A program made the translations under genes and the position numbers. The notes under the pieces are model-generated. The model was not told where the DNA came from. It ran no database searches and worked only from the letters and a program-made list of their open reading frames with translations. From Planctomycetota bacterium (lineage in GTDB: Bacteria > Planctomycetota > Planctomycetia > Planctomycetales > Planctomycetaceae), in the NCBI GenBank assembly GCA_030836185.1, contig JAURQH010000050.1:1-64000 (forward strand): 64,000 nt of DNA, in the 5' to 3' direction. How positions within the stretch are numbered: the first letter of the stretch is position 1; each line of letters begins with the position of its first letter. Shown here one piece after another: positions 56,756-64,000 of the stretch.

Positions 56756-57823
56756 ATGCGCCATCAATCTTGGTTGATCGGTGTCGGCCTACTCTGTCTG
56801 TCGGTCGCTGCCGTTGCCGACGATCTCACAACTCCACTCCCGACGGTTACGGGAAGCGGTGTGGCACGAGATAACCCTCATCCAAAGTTGATTGTGACGA
56901 CGCTCGGTCGCCTCGTGGAAGGGAAAATCACCCACAATGCAACCGGATATGTCGTTGATGTGCGAGGTGGGTCCATGCTGGTTCCCTTTCAACTTGTGAA
57001 ATTTACAGCCGATTCTCGGCACGACGCTTACCTGAAATATCGAAAACTGATGCCGGAGGAAACGTCGGGGAATCACGTCGTTCTTGCCAAATGGTGCCTT
57101 CAGTACAACCTTGCCAATGACGCCATCCATGAACTCAAACAAGCCTTGTATCTTGATGAGAATAACCGAGATGCCGCCAAACTGCTTGTTTATCTGGAAG
57201 AGAAAAAGAAACGCGGTCAGCCAAATGTATTCTCACAAGTTGCTCAAAAAACAAGATCCCCGCTGAAACAGGCTGTTTCGCTGCAAGGGCTTTCTCCAGA
57301 AAGCATCGGCGAGTACAACTCGGCCATTCAACCTGTTTTGATGAATAACTGTGCCAAGGCGGGCTGTCATCATTCTCAAGCGACTAACAACTTGCAATTG
57401 CAATACGTGCGTTTGACGGGATATGGGAACCGCATCGCCTCTTCTGAGAACCTGGCGAAGGTGCTGGAACAGATTGATGTCAGTGATCCCCGGCAAAGCC
57501 CTTTGTTGCTGAAAGCTCGCTCAAACCACGGAGCCGCTAGAAACACTCTTGTTCACGCTCCGCAGGGAAAAGAAATATTGAACCGGATCGAAGCGTGGGT
57601 CATCAAGACATCACAAGAATTGAACCCCTCAGGTACCAATACTTCTGACACTGTTACAAAATCTCAGCCGAACACATCAACTTTCAACCAACAACAACAA
57701 TTGGTGCGTGATTCGATCCCCGATGACCGGGAACAATTCATCGAGAAGATTCTCGACAAACATCGTAATGACCCATTTTCACCGGACCAATTTAATCGAA
57801 CCGTACGACCTTCCGGGAATTGA
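56756..57823 (+). CDS. Secreted protein with a CxxxxCH motif
   Basis: A 355-residue exported protein with a signal peptide ending AVA (about residue 21). Residues 45-95 form a small beta domain (VEGKITHNATGYVVDVRGGS). Residues 100-150 look like TPR-type helices. A cytochrome-like segment follows: VLMNNCAKAGCHHSQATNNL (about 195-214). The motif CAKAGCH has four residues between the cysteines in place of two, so it may bind haem atypically or form a disulfide. Similar C-x4-CH segments occur in planctomycete surface proteins. The tail is Gln/Thr/Ser-rich. It is followed 58 bases later by a lipoprotein gene. Function is unknown. Confidence 0.72.
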   Translation: MRHQSWLIGVGLLCLSVAAVADDLTTPLPTVTGSGVARDNPHPKLIVTTLGRLVEGKITHNATGYVVDVRGGSMLVPFQLVKFTADSRHDAYLKYRKLMPEETSGNHVVLAKWCLQYNLANDAIHELKQALYLDENNRDAAKLLVYLEEKKKRGQPNVFSQVAQKTRSPLKQAVSLQGLSPESIGEYNSAIQPVLMNNCAKAGCHHSQATNNLQLQYVRLTGYGNRIASSENLAKVLEQIDVSDPRQSPLLLKARSNHGAARNTLVHAPQGKEILNRIEAWVIKTSQELNPSGTNTSDTVTKSQPNTSTFNQQQQLVRDSIPDDREQFIEKILDKHRNDPFSPDQFNRTVRPSGN

Positions 57824-57881
57824 TTCACTTTTCAAACAATCGAACCACCGATCACACAGCCATTTTGAATGGAGTTTAGCC

Positions 57882-58502
57882 ATGTATCGATCAACCCTGT
57901 TTTTGCTAGCCGTTATCGCCGGAATGATGACTGTTGGCTGCGCGAAACACTCTGGCTCCATCGTCTCAAACGATCCATTTGCCACGGATGGCGATCCATT
58001 CCAAGCAGTCGCCAACCATTCTAAAGAATCTCAGAAAACCTACACGGCAAAAACGCCAGTATCATCGCAAACTCCCGGCTGGAGTCGAACTCAGCCAATG
58101 CACACACAATCGAGTACACAGCAACCTGCCGGAATGGCCAACACCTCCCTCAGGTTTCAAACCTCTGCTCCGATGCCGGAAATCACAGCCGAAAAGCCAA
58201 TCACACGTAAGCCAATGCCGATTCCTCCGAGACAAACCGTTGAAGCCACTCCCGATTCGGGAATCCAACATGCTCAATATTTTAACGGTCAATCTCAGCC
58301 GAGTGGTGTGACCCCGGCAAGTTTCGAAAACGCGATGCCAGTGATTCGTCCGAGAAATGCGCCACCAATAGAACAATCACCGGCAACTTTGGAGATGCCT
58401 GTTTTCGCAGATGAAGTAGAATCAACTCCATCAAGAGAGCCAAACACCGTTACGACACCCACGATACAAAACGGATCTGATAACGAGTGGTGGAACAACT
58501 AA
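57882..58502 (+). CDS. Lipoprotein, proline/serine-rich
   Basis: A 206-residue lipoprotein. The leader MYRSTLFLLAVIAGMMTVGC has a lipobox with Cys20. The mature part is almost wholly low-complexity (Pro, Ser, Thr, Gln) and probably disordered, with motifs such as SNDPFATDGDPFQAV near the start. The ATG at 57882 is chosen because GGAG lies 7 bases before it and the lipobox follows directly; the frame is open upstream to 57708. It may be an envelope linker. The gene is convergent with the M20 peptidase gene, 25 bases apart. Confidence 0.75.
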   Translation: MYRSTLFLLAVIAGMMTVGCAKHSGSIVSNDPFATDGDPFQAVANHSKESQKTYTAKTPVSSQTPGWSRTQPMHTQSSTQQPAGMANTSLRFQTSAPMPEITAEKPITRKPMPIPPRQTVEATPDSGIQHAQYFNGQSQPSGVTPASFENAMPVIRPRNAPPIEQSPATLEMPVFADEVESTPSREPNTVTTPTIQNGSDNEWWNN

Positions 58503-58527
58503 AGAGACACCCACAACTGGCCAATCA

Positions 58528-59655
58528 TCATTGGCAATATCGTTGAATGACTTTCTGATAGAATGCTGTCCCCAATTCCAATTGGCTGAGACTGATCCAT
58601 TCGTCATGAGTATGAGCTTGGGCAATGTCCCCTGGCCCACAAACGACAAGATTCTCAAGTTCTGTAAACATCGCACCATCTGTGCCGTAGGAGACTGTGT
58701 GCGACCGTTCTGCCTCAGCCAGTTCTAACATTTCTTCGACAAATGTTGACTTCGGGTCGGTATAAACCGCGTCCCCTCGAATTTCTTCGACATACTCCAA
58801 GCCATATTTTTTGGCTAAATCTTCAACGCGCGAAAACAACTGATCGCCGTCTATCCCCGGCATTGGCCGAAAATAAACGGTGCAGATGCTTTGGGGAGGA
58901 GTGATATTCACTGCGGCAGTGTGGTCGTTGATACCGATATTCCAAGTGACGGTCGGTGGATCGAACTCGTCATTTTGCCATTGAGGGGCTGTTTCGGTTT
59001 CCTGATAGATCGCTTGCATTTCCTGTAAAAACGGGATCATGGCGAGATTCGCATTCACTCCGTCTCGGGTACTGGAATGTGCAGCCTTACCATGAGAAAT
59101 GACACGAAAGCCGCCGACACCTTTGTGGGCATGCACAACTGATAACAAAGTCGGTTCACCAATGATGGCTGGAGTTTGTGATTCCACCATCTCTCGGTAA
59201 AACTGCGATCTCGCGACGACATCAGCCGCTCCGGTAAAGCCGACCTCTTCATCTGCCGTACAGGTGACATAAACAGGAGCCGTCTGCTGTTCCACAGGGA
59301 CAGACGCGCATGCCGCCAATAAACAGGCCAACGAACCTTTCATATCGCAGCTTCCGCGAGCATAGACTTTTTCGTCGCGAATCACGGGCTGAAACGGTCC
59401 CGACTCGACATCCAGCCAATCGTCAGCGGGCACCACATCCGTGTGAGCAAAGTATCCAATGCCTTTTGTCCCCTGACCTCGTTTGGCAACGACTGAACTT
59501 TTGCAAATTCCATCATCATCCCGATATACGAGTTTTTCAGTTTCAAACCCAATAGAGGTCAAAACACCGATGACATGATCTGTAATCGCCTCGTTACTGG
59601 TCGAACTGACCGAAGGAAACGAGATCAATTCTTTCAGATAACTTAAGGCATCCAT
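58528..59655 (-). CDS. M20-family peptidase (ArgE/DapE-like)
   Basis: A 375-residue zinc hydrolase of the M20 family. The first metal ligand is in GYFAHTDVVPADDW. The bridging aspartate is in ARGSCDMKGSLA and the catalytic glutamate pair in TADEEVGFTGA. The lid/dimer segment AAHSSTRDGVNANLAMIPFL and the last ligand (YGTDGAMF, AQAHTHDEWI) follow. It is most like ArgE, which removes the acetyl group from N-acetylornithine, or the related DapE/carboxypeptidase G2. The choice cannot be made from sequence alone. The start is ATG 59655. No other arginine or lysine genes are near. Confidence 0.85.
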   Translation of the reverse strand: MDALSYLKELISFPSVSSTSNEAITDHVIGVLTSIGFETEKLVYRDDDGICKSSVVAKRGQGTKGIGYFAHTDVVPADDWLDVESGPFQPVIRDEKVYARGSCDMKGSLACLLAACASVPVEQQTAPVYVTCTADEEVGFTGAADVVARSQFYREMVESQTPAIIGEPTLLSVVHAHKGVGGFRVISHGKAAHSSTRDGVNANLAMIPFLQEMQAIYQETETAPQWQNDEFDPPTVTWNIGINDHTAAVNITPPQSICTVYFRPMPGIDGDQLFSRVEDLAKKYGLEYVEEIRGDAVYTDPKSTFVEEMLELAEAERSHTVSYGTDGAMFTELENLVVCGPGDIAQAHTHDEWISLSQLELGTAFYQKVIQRYCQ

Positions 59656-60169
59656 AGCAGTTCGGATTTCGATTGGAGTTCAGGACTTCCCCCACGGCAA
59701 CGCTGCAGACAGGGAAACATATGATCGGGAGACAATCCAGGGCCATCAATTTGATGAGCTGTTCTCACATAGTCACTGACACGACGTACTCCCTTGTGGT
59801 TTCAATGTAACAAGTATTTTTTGGCTCCGCATCGAATGCCTGAATCCAAGGAAGCGGCACTAGCAAAACTTTTGAGATGTAAATATGGAGGACCTGTCAT
59901 CGAGTCATTCAAATCTGAGACGGCAGGACAATACAACAGGACACCACAACAAATCTCGCCCCTTAGATCCCATTTTACCTATTCCCACAATCAAGATCGG
60001 TATATTCGCTACAAAGTCTCATAAAACCAAGGATTTGGAAAAAGAGTTGCAATCGCCATAACCGATACAGTTTGTACGACCGTATTCCGTACGGTTTCGG
60101 AAACAGCATATGTAGCCTGTTTCTGTTGTCAGTAAGTCCTGAAATCATGTGTCCAACAGGATTGTAAGA
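59656..60169. other. Divergent intergenic region with a palindromic site
   Basis: About 510 bases upstream of the M20 and BBP7-like genes. It includes the palindrome at 60079-60095. No gene is supported. Confidence 0.4.
60079..60095. promoter_or_regulatory. Possible operator upstream of the BBP7-like gene
   Basis: ACCGTA-TTCCG-TACGGT is a perfect 6-bp palindrome with a 5-base centre. An overlapping GTACG...CGTAC pair is also present. It lies about 75 bases before the BBP7-like start. A regulator is not known. Confidence 0.3.
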
Positions 60170-61477
60170 ATGGCGATTCAAATCCTCCGCAGTTTCCTGT
60201 GCATTGCCTGTATTTGCTCAACAGGTGTCGGATTTGCTCAGACTCCCCCTTGGAGTGCTGGTGCAGGTGCGACTTATCAGTCTCCGTATGCCCCGTCTGG
60301 TTACGCACAATTTCAGGGGCCGCCTCCCGGGTACATGCCAGCCAATTACGAACGGCCATTACCGGGTTCTCGTGAAGCCATCGCAAACGGAATGTTTCTC
60401 CCCGATCAGCAAGTATTTCCAACTGATGTCGGAAATCAGGACAGGGCACTCGATAAATATTTCCGTCGGATCTTTGATCGTAGCTGGATTCGCTTGGAAG
60501 CGTTGCACTGGGACGTGGATAACCCGCATCGTAACACACTCGGGGCCGACCCGATCATTGACATCAATGGTGATCCGACTGACCCGAACGTCATTCAGCC
60601 AGTGTTTGACGGTAATGGCACACTCATTGGAACTGGCTTCACTCCAATAATGCCTTCATTCAGCTTCAATGACAACAACGGAATTCGTGGAACCTTCGGT
60701 CGAGAAGACTCTTGGGGATCATTTCAGTTAAGCTTCATGGGCTTAGAAGAATCCAGCGAGTCCGCAGACTTGAATGAGCTTCTGCAAACCCCAGATTTCT
60801 ACATTACGACAACACTGAATATTAATGGGGCTCTTTCCAACGCGGCATTACTGGCTGATGAAAGTTATAGTGTCAGTTACCAAACCAGCCTTTTCAGTGC
60901 CAATTCTGAATTCCGTGTCAACATGGGACAATGGCCTTCTGGCATTGTGATGCAATACGTCGCCGGTGCGAATTTCACACAACTGCACGATAATATGCGA
61001 ATCAACTCTGGTTATACCAACCAAGGGACAGAAGTTTTATTACAATCAAAAATTGAATCTGACATCAAAAACAATATGTTCGGACCAGTCATCGGTTTGA
61101 ACCTGGAAGCTGAAGCACCACTTGGGTTTTCCTTTGGCGTCACGCCAAAAGCCATCTTGAGTATCAACCAGATTCGCTACGATGTGATGACACGAGACCT
61201 CACAGCCATTGGTGACTCTGTCAGGCACAAGGAAAACGATTATGCGTTTTCACCCATCCTGAATCTCTCCGTCTATGCGAGAAAGACAATCAACGAGCAT
61301 CTCTCGATCTATGCGAGTTGGGATGTCAGTTGGATGACCAGCGTGGCTCAAGCCTCCAACTCTATCAATTACAATGACAACACCAACACTCTACAAACTG
61401 ACCTCGGTATCAACAAAACTCTGAACTCCTTCCATGCCGGTGGGATTACGGTGGGTGGAGAACTGCTGTTGTATTAG
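60170..61477 (+). CDS. BBP7-like outer-membrane beta-barrel protein
   Basis: A 435-residue exported protein similar to the planctomycete BBP7 family of putative outer-membrane barrels. The signal peptide ends GFAQ (about residue 24). A Pro/Gly/Tyr-rich linker (25-70) precedes a barrel with alternating strands, beginning RSWIRLEALHWDVDNPHRNT and ending in the aromatic residue of GGELLLY. The final tyrosine is typical of outer-membrane barrels. Start ATG 60170 is favoured over GTG 60149 because AGGA lies 9 bases upstream and the leader follows. A strong bidirectional terminator follows. Confidence 0.82.
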   Translation: MAIQILRSFLCIACICSTGVGFAQTPPWSAGAGATYQSPYAPSGYAQFQGPPPGYMPANYERPLPGSREAIANGMFLPDQQVFPTDVGNQDRALDKYFRRIFDRSWIRLEALHWDVDNPHRNTLGADPIIDINGDPTDPNVIQPVFDGNGTLIGTGFTPIMPSFSFNDNNGIRGTFGREDSWGSFQLSFMGLEESSESADLNELLQTPDFYITTTLNINGALSNAALLADESYSVSYQTSLFSANSEFRVNMGQWPSGIVMQYVAGANFTQLHDNMRINSGYTNQGTEVLLQSKIESDIKNNMFGPVIGLNLEAEAPLGFSFGVTPKAILSINQIRYDVMTRDLTAIGDSVRHKENDYAFSPILNLSVYARKTINEHLSIYASWDVSWMTSVAQASNSINYNDNTNTLQTDLGINKTLNSFHAGGITVGGELLLY

Positions 61478-61513
61478 AACAGACAGCCATACCGAAAAGA
61501 TCGAACTCAATAA

Positions 61514-61553
61514 AAAAGTCCGTCAGTGAAAATTCACTAACGGACTTTTTTAA
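61514..61553. terminator. Bidirectional terminator between convergent genes
   Basis: AAAAAAGTCCGT and ACGGACTTTTTT form a long stem extended by AGTGAA/TTCACT, with a 2-nt loop. The A and T runs at both ends allow it to serve the BBP7-like gene (plus) and the protease gene (minus). Confidence 0.9.
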
Positions 61554-61574
61554 TTGCTTCGTCTCTAAAATACT

Positions 61575-63272
61575 CTAGGGAACAACCACGGGAGCCGGTT
61601 CGCCATCCACTTGCAACGTACCAGGTCCAATCAATCCCAATACAACATCAATGGGATTTGCAAAGGTGAAAGGTCCTCCTCCAGCAAAAAGTAAACCTAC
61701 GGGATTACGTCCATCTCGGGATACGATAAGTGAACCAGAATCACCTGGACCACCAAAAGCGCCAGAGAAATTGCTATCTGATATGATGCCTATTTGATTC
61801 ATAAATCGAGCGATTCGAGGAGTTACTTCATCACCGAAATCGACATCAACCGTCATGGATGTTGAAACTACAAATCCGGTTGTAAATTCAGTTGTTCTAC
61901 CATATTTCATGACGTCCAAATCAATAGTAGGGAGTATTGTTTCTTCTTTGGGTATTCCGTACCCATTGCAGGGCGTGGCACTAGACATCAGTAGGGGTGT
62001 TGTTGTTGCAATTGCCGCATCAATGAAGTTTCGGTCATTCTGAGTCGTAATTTGAATGACAGTAAAATCAGCCAAAGTCCCAACCACGCTATTAGCAGCA
62101 AAGGAGCAATTGAAATCGAGTGGACCGGGCTGAATCACAAGATCTCCCACATTGGCTCGCCCCTGATCTCCCAACACATGTGAATTACTCAGAATAAATT
62201 TTTGATAACTATCGAGAGTATCTTCGAGGCGACATCCCAGCGTTCCGGTCGCACAAGCGTTGATATCTCGATTCCAGCCAGAAACACCGATCGGAATCGG
62301 TCGTTCAAAGACACGTTTCGGGTCGTCAAAACAGTTTCCAGATTCAGGATGAACAGGAAATCCAACCGAACCGAGTGGACCATATGCTCGTACCATGTCC
62401 TGAACCAACACTTGGACAGGGACGCCATCCAATTGATTGGGGACCAGCTTTTTCTGAGCAAAGTTCTGGACAAATACTGTCACACCTGCACTACCATCGA
62501 GCGCCCAACCAGCTCCCACCGCGTGCACACCTTCTACTCCAAACAGTTTATCCGTCCATTCATTTTTGACGGCGGTTGCTTTGGCGACTTCTTCCTCAGT
62601 CGGCACACGAGGCCGCGGAGTGAAGTGGCCACCGCGTGCAGCGGGAGCTCTATTCTCATCAGCGGCAACCGGTTCACCAGCCGCAATGGGATCGGGTTCT
62701 GGCTGAATGCTGCTGGTCTCGGAACCTGCTTGATTATCACTCGCGCGAACTCCTCGCATCGGGAACGGCAATCCTGCCTGCTGTTGGCCTTTAGTTTCTG
62801 TTTGTGCGATCTTGGATTCTGCTTGAGTGCGTAACTCAAAAACCTTGGCAGTGAGTTCAAACTTGTCGATCGGATCAGACTTCGGCTTCACCAAAGTCTC
62901 GAAACGAATCCCTTTACAAGAGAGTGACTGATTAGCCCTCAGAGTTTGCCCCGGCTTCAGAACGGTCAGGAATACCTTGCCGTCTTTCGAAAATCGACCG
63001 TCATGCTTTTTGAGGACAAAACTGTCAACGCCAGTTTTCTCAATCGTTAACAGCAATGGTCCCTGCAGTGGCTCAGCAGACTGATTTTTAAGCGTCAGGT
63101 CCAAACGATATTCGTCGCCACGAGACTCTCGCAGAGGAGCATGATCAATCTGAAGTCGTCCTGTCACTTCTTTTCCACGGTGAAACTCTGGCTCGTCAGC
63201 AAAAGTCGTGCTGACAAGAGCGAGCATCAATCCGAGTGTACTGGCAGAACGCATGATTCTGAGATCAGACAT
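61575..63272 (-). CDS. Secreted trypsin-like serine protease
   Basis: A protein of about 565 residues. A signal peptide of about 27 residues ends at TFA. An N-terminal beta domain (30-150) includes YRLDLTLKNQSAEPLQGPLL. A disordered region (150-230) follows. The C-terminal domain (about 260-560) has the chymotrypsin-type triad: His in FILSNSHVLGDQG, Asp in FIDAAIATTTPLL, Ser in GGPGDSGSLIVSRDG. The order and spacing fit an S1-type protease, with unusually many inserted loops. The start may be ATG 63272 or 63254. It shares a terminator with the BBP7-like gene, so the two envelope proteins are convergent. The substrate is unknown. Confidence 0.78.
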   Translation of the reverse strand: MSDLRIMRSASTLGLMLALVSTTFADEPEFHRGKEVTGRLQIDHAPLRESRGDEYRLDLTLKNQSAEPLQGPLLLTIEKTGVDSFVLKKHDGRFSKDGKVFLTVLKPGQTLRANQSLSCKGIRFETLVKPKSDPIDKFELTAKVFELRTQAESKIAQTETKGQQQAGLPFPMRGVRASDNQAGSETSSIQPEPDPIAAGEPVAADENRAPAARGGHFTPRPRVPTEEEVAKATAVKNEWTDKLFGVEGVHAVGAGWALDGSAGVTVFVQNFAQKKLVPNQLDGVPVQVLVQDMVRAYGPLGSVGFPVHPESGNCFDDPKRVFERPIPIGVSGWNRDINACATGTLGCRLEDTLDSYQKFILSNSHVLGDQGRANVGDLVIQPGPLDFNCSFAANSVVGTLADFTVIQITTQNDRNFIDAAIATTTPLLMSSATPCNGYGIPKEETILPTIDLDVMKYGRTTEFTTGFVVSTSMTVDVDFGDEVTPRIARFMNQIGIISDSNFSGAFGGPGDSGSLIVSRDGRNPVGLLFAGGGPFTFANPIDVVLGLIGPGTLQVDGEPAPVVVP

Positions 63273-63521
63273 ATCGATATCCACAATATAAAGAAGCATG
63301 AACGACTACGGGTAAAACCCACAAAACAGGTAACTTGGCTAATATACTCTATCTGCTTTACAAATACCCTGACACCGCATCGGATGTCAACTATTTTCAC
63401 TGTGAAGCACACAGCAAGTGGAATTTTCCGATTTTAGGAATTATACCACCTGACTGGAGGGCTCGTTTTCTACATGATTCCTGGTATTCGGACTTTGCGA
63501 ATCGGAAATCCCATCGTGCAT

Positions 63522-63548
63522 AAAAAAGCCCCTGCAAACGCAGAGGCT
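63522..63548 (-). terminator. Intrinsic terminator after the window-edge gene
   Basis: On the minus strand, AGCCTCTGC-GTTT-GCAGGGGCT (one mismatch) is followed by TTTTTTA, about 35 bases after the stop. Confidence 0.8.
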
Positions 63549-63581
63549 AGAAACATTCAACGGTCTTCACAGCCTCAAATA

Positions 63582-64000
63582 TTATTGCCGAAAGCTTTCC
63601 CGACTGTAATAAGGATCGACTTCTTCTTTCTTCCCGGCCTCTTCGGCAGTACGCCGATCATCAGCCTGCTTTTTGGCAAATACAAGAAGTCTTTGAGCGG
63701 TCACCAGATCACTTTGAGTGAAGTAAGAAGTTGTACGACCACCGAAATGAGCTTCTTGTTTGGCGGCCATCTGCTGGAAGCTTAAACCATCAGTCAGGTA
63801 CCAAGCAGCCGCTTGAGCAGCACGCTCGGAAACTTGTCCGGTACCAACGATACTTAAGAGTTCGTACAACGTGTCATTTTTGATCACTTTTTCGGCAGGA
63901 ACCAACGTGTATTTCATGGTTTTGGTAGGAGATTTTTTGCCATGTTCCAGGCAGACACTATTCAGGTTCAAACGGACACGATGCTGAGGAGGAACAGAGA
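63582..64000 (-). CDS. Hypothetical protein, 5' part cut by window edge
   Basis: The minus-strand frame is open to the last base of the window, so the true start lies outside. The visible 139 codons encode SVPPQHRVRLNLNSVCLEHG, then PAEKVIKNDTLYELLSIVG and a helical part GTGQVSERAAQAAAWYLTDG ending in charged residues (RRTAEEAGKKEEVDPYYSRE). This resembles the C-terminal part of planctomycete secreted proteins of unknown function that carry VCLEHGKKxP segments. No signal or membrane part can be judged. A terminator follows at 63522-63548. Confidence 0.65.
   Translation of the reverse strand, partial: SVPPQHRVRLNLNSVCLEHGKKSPTKTMKYTLVPAEKVIKNDTLYELLSIVGTGQVSERAAQAAAWYLTDGLSFQQMAAKQEAHFGGRTTSYFTQSDLVTAQRLLVFAKKQADDRRTAEEAGKKEEVDPYYSRESFRQ

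Overview
The window looks like a chromosomal segment of a planctomycete (phylum Planctomycetota, Planctomycetales-like). This is inferred from gene content: a Tat-exported DUF1501 protein, a BBP7-like outer-membrane barrel, a ThuA-domain secreted protein, a very large Hanks-type kinase with DLG in place of DFG, many secreted proteins of unknown function, frequent GTG/TTG starts and dispersed palindromic intergenic repeats. I see no rRNA, tRNA, CRISPR array, phage or transposase. It is mostly a core region with small accessory and repeat-rich stretches.

Layout. 1-9.5 kb: ferrochelatase, a BON-domain protein, a RimI-type acetyltransferase, a degenerate UvrA-like ATPase and DNA polymerase III alpha (dnaE). 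9.5-17.5 kb: biotin synthase, a secreted DUF5648-like protein, an alpha/beta hydrolase, a thioredoxin-fold/CcdA-like pair, a HEAT-repeat protein, a fumarylacetoacetate-hydrolase-family enzyme and two small charged proteins, one of them histone-H1-like. 18-23.7 kb: a DUF3050 protein and glgC, then a region with repeats and a decayed gene, two secreted proteins, and a structured short transcript with a micro-ORF. 23.7-33.4 kb: a giant AsmA-like envelope protein, a repeat cluster, the dnaG-rpoD pair with its own promoter and terminator, and a zinc-ribbon coiled-coil protein. 33.4-42.2 kb: STAS protein, ClC channel, membrane-anchored C39-like protease, DUF1501 protein, DedA-like protein, rhomboid protease. 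42.6-50.4 kb: YkgJ-like cysteine-cluster protein, histidyl-tRNA synthetase, a PD-(D/E)XK-like protein coupled to a small membrane protein, O-acetylhomoserine sulfhydrylase, an S41 protease and a beta-propeller protein. 50.5-64 kb: a 1299-residue kinase, an MnmE-like GTPase, a ROK kinase, secreted proteins, an M20 peptidase, the BBP7-like barrel, a trypsin-like protease and a protein cut by the window edge.

The two most striking observations concern short signals. First, the thioredoxin-fold gene (13337-14014, minus strand) ends in a run of ten A that contains an A AAA AAG heptamer in the zero frame, directly before its TAA stop. A perfect 8-bp stem-loop follows 11 nt later. The -1 frame runs without a stop into the CcdA/DsbD-like membrane gene, which has no convincing start of its own. 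A programmed -1 frameshift or transcriptional slippage would give a roughly 607-residue fusion of a periplasmic thioredoxin domain with a membrane thiol-electron conduit. Second, an intergenic stretch at 23.2-23.55 kb reads on the minus strand as a self-contained unit: promoter-like -10/-35, hairpins, a 10-nt perfect Shine-Dalgarno match, a 15-23 residue micro-ORF and an intrinsic terminator.

Family assignments rest on recognised motifs and overall resemblance, not on database searches. Promoters and terminators were read by eye.
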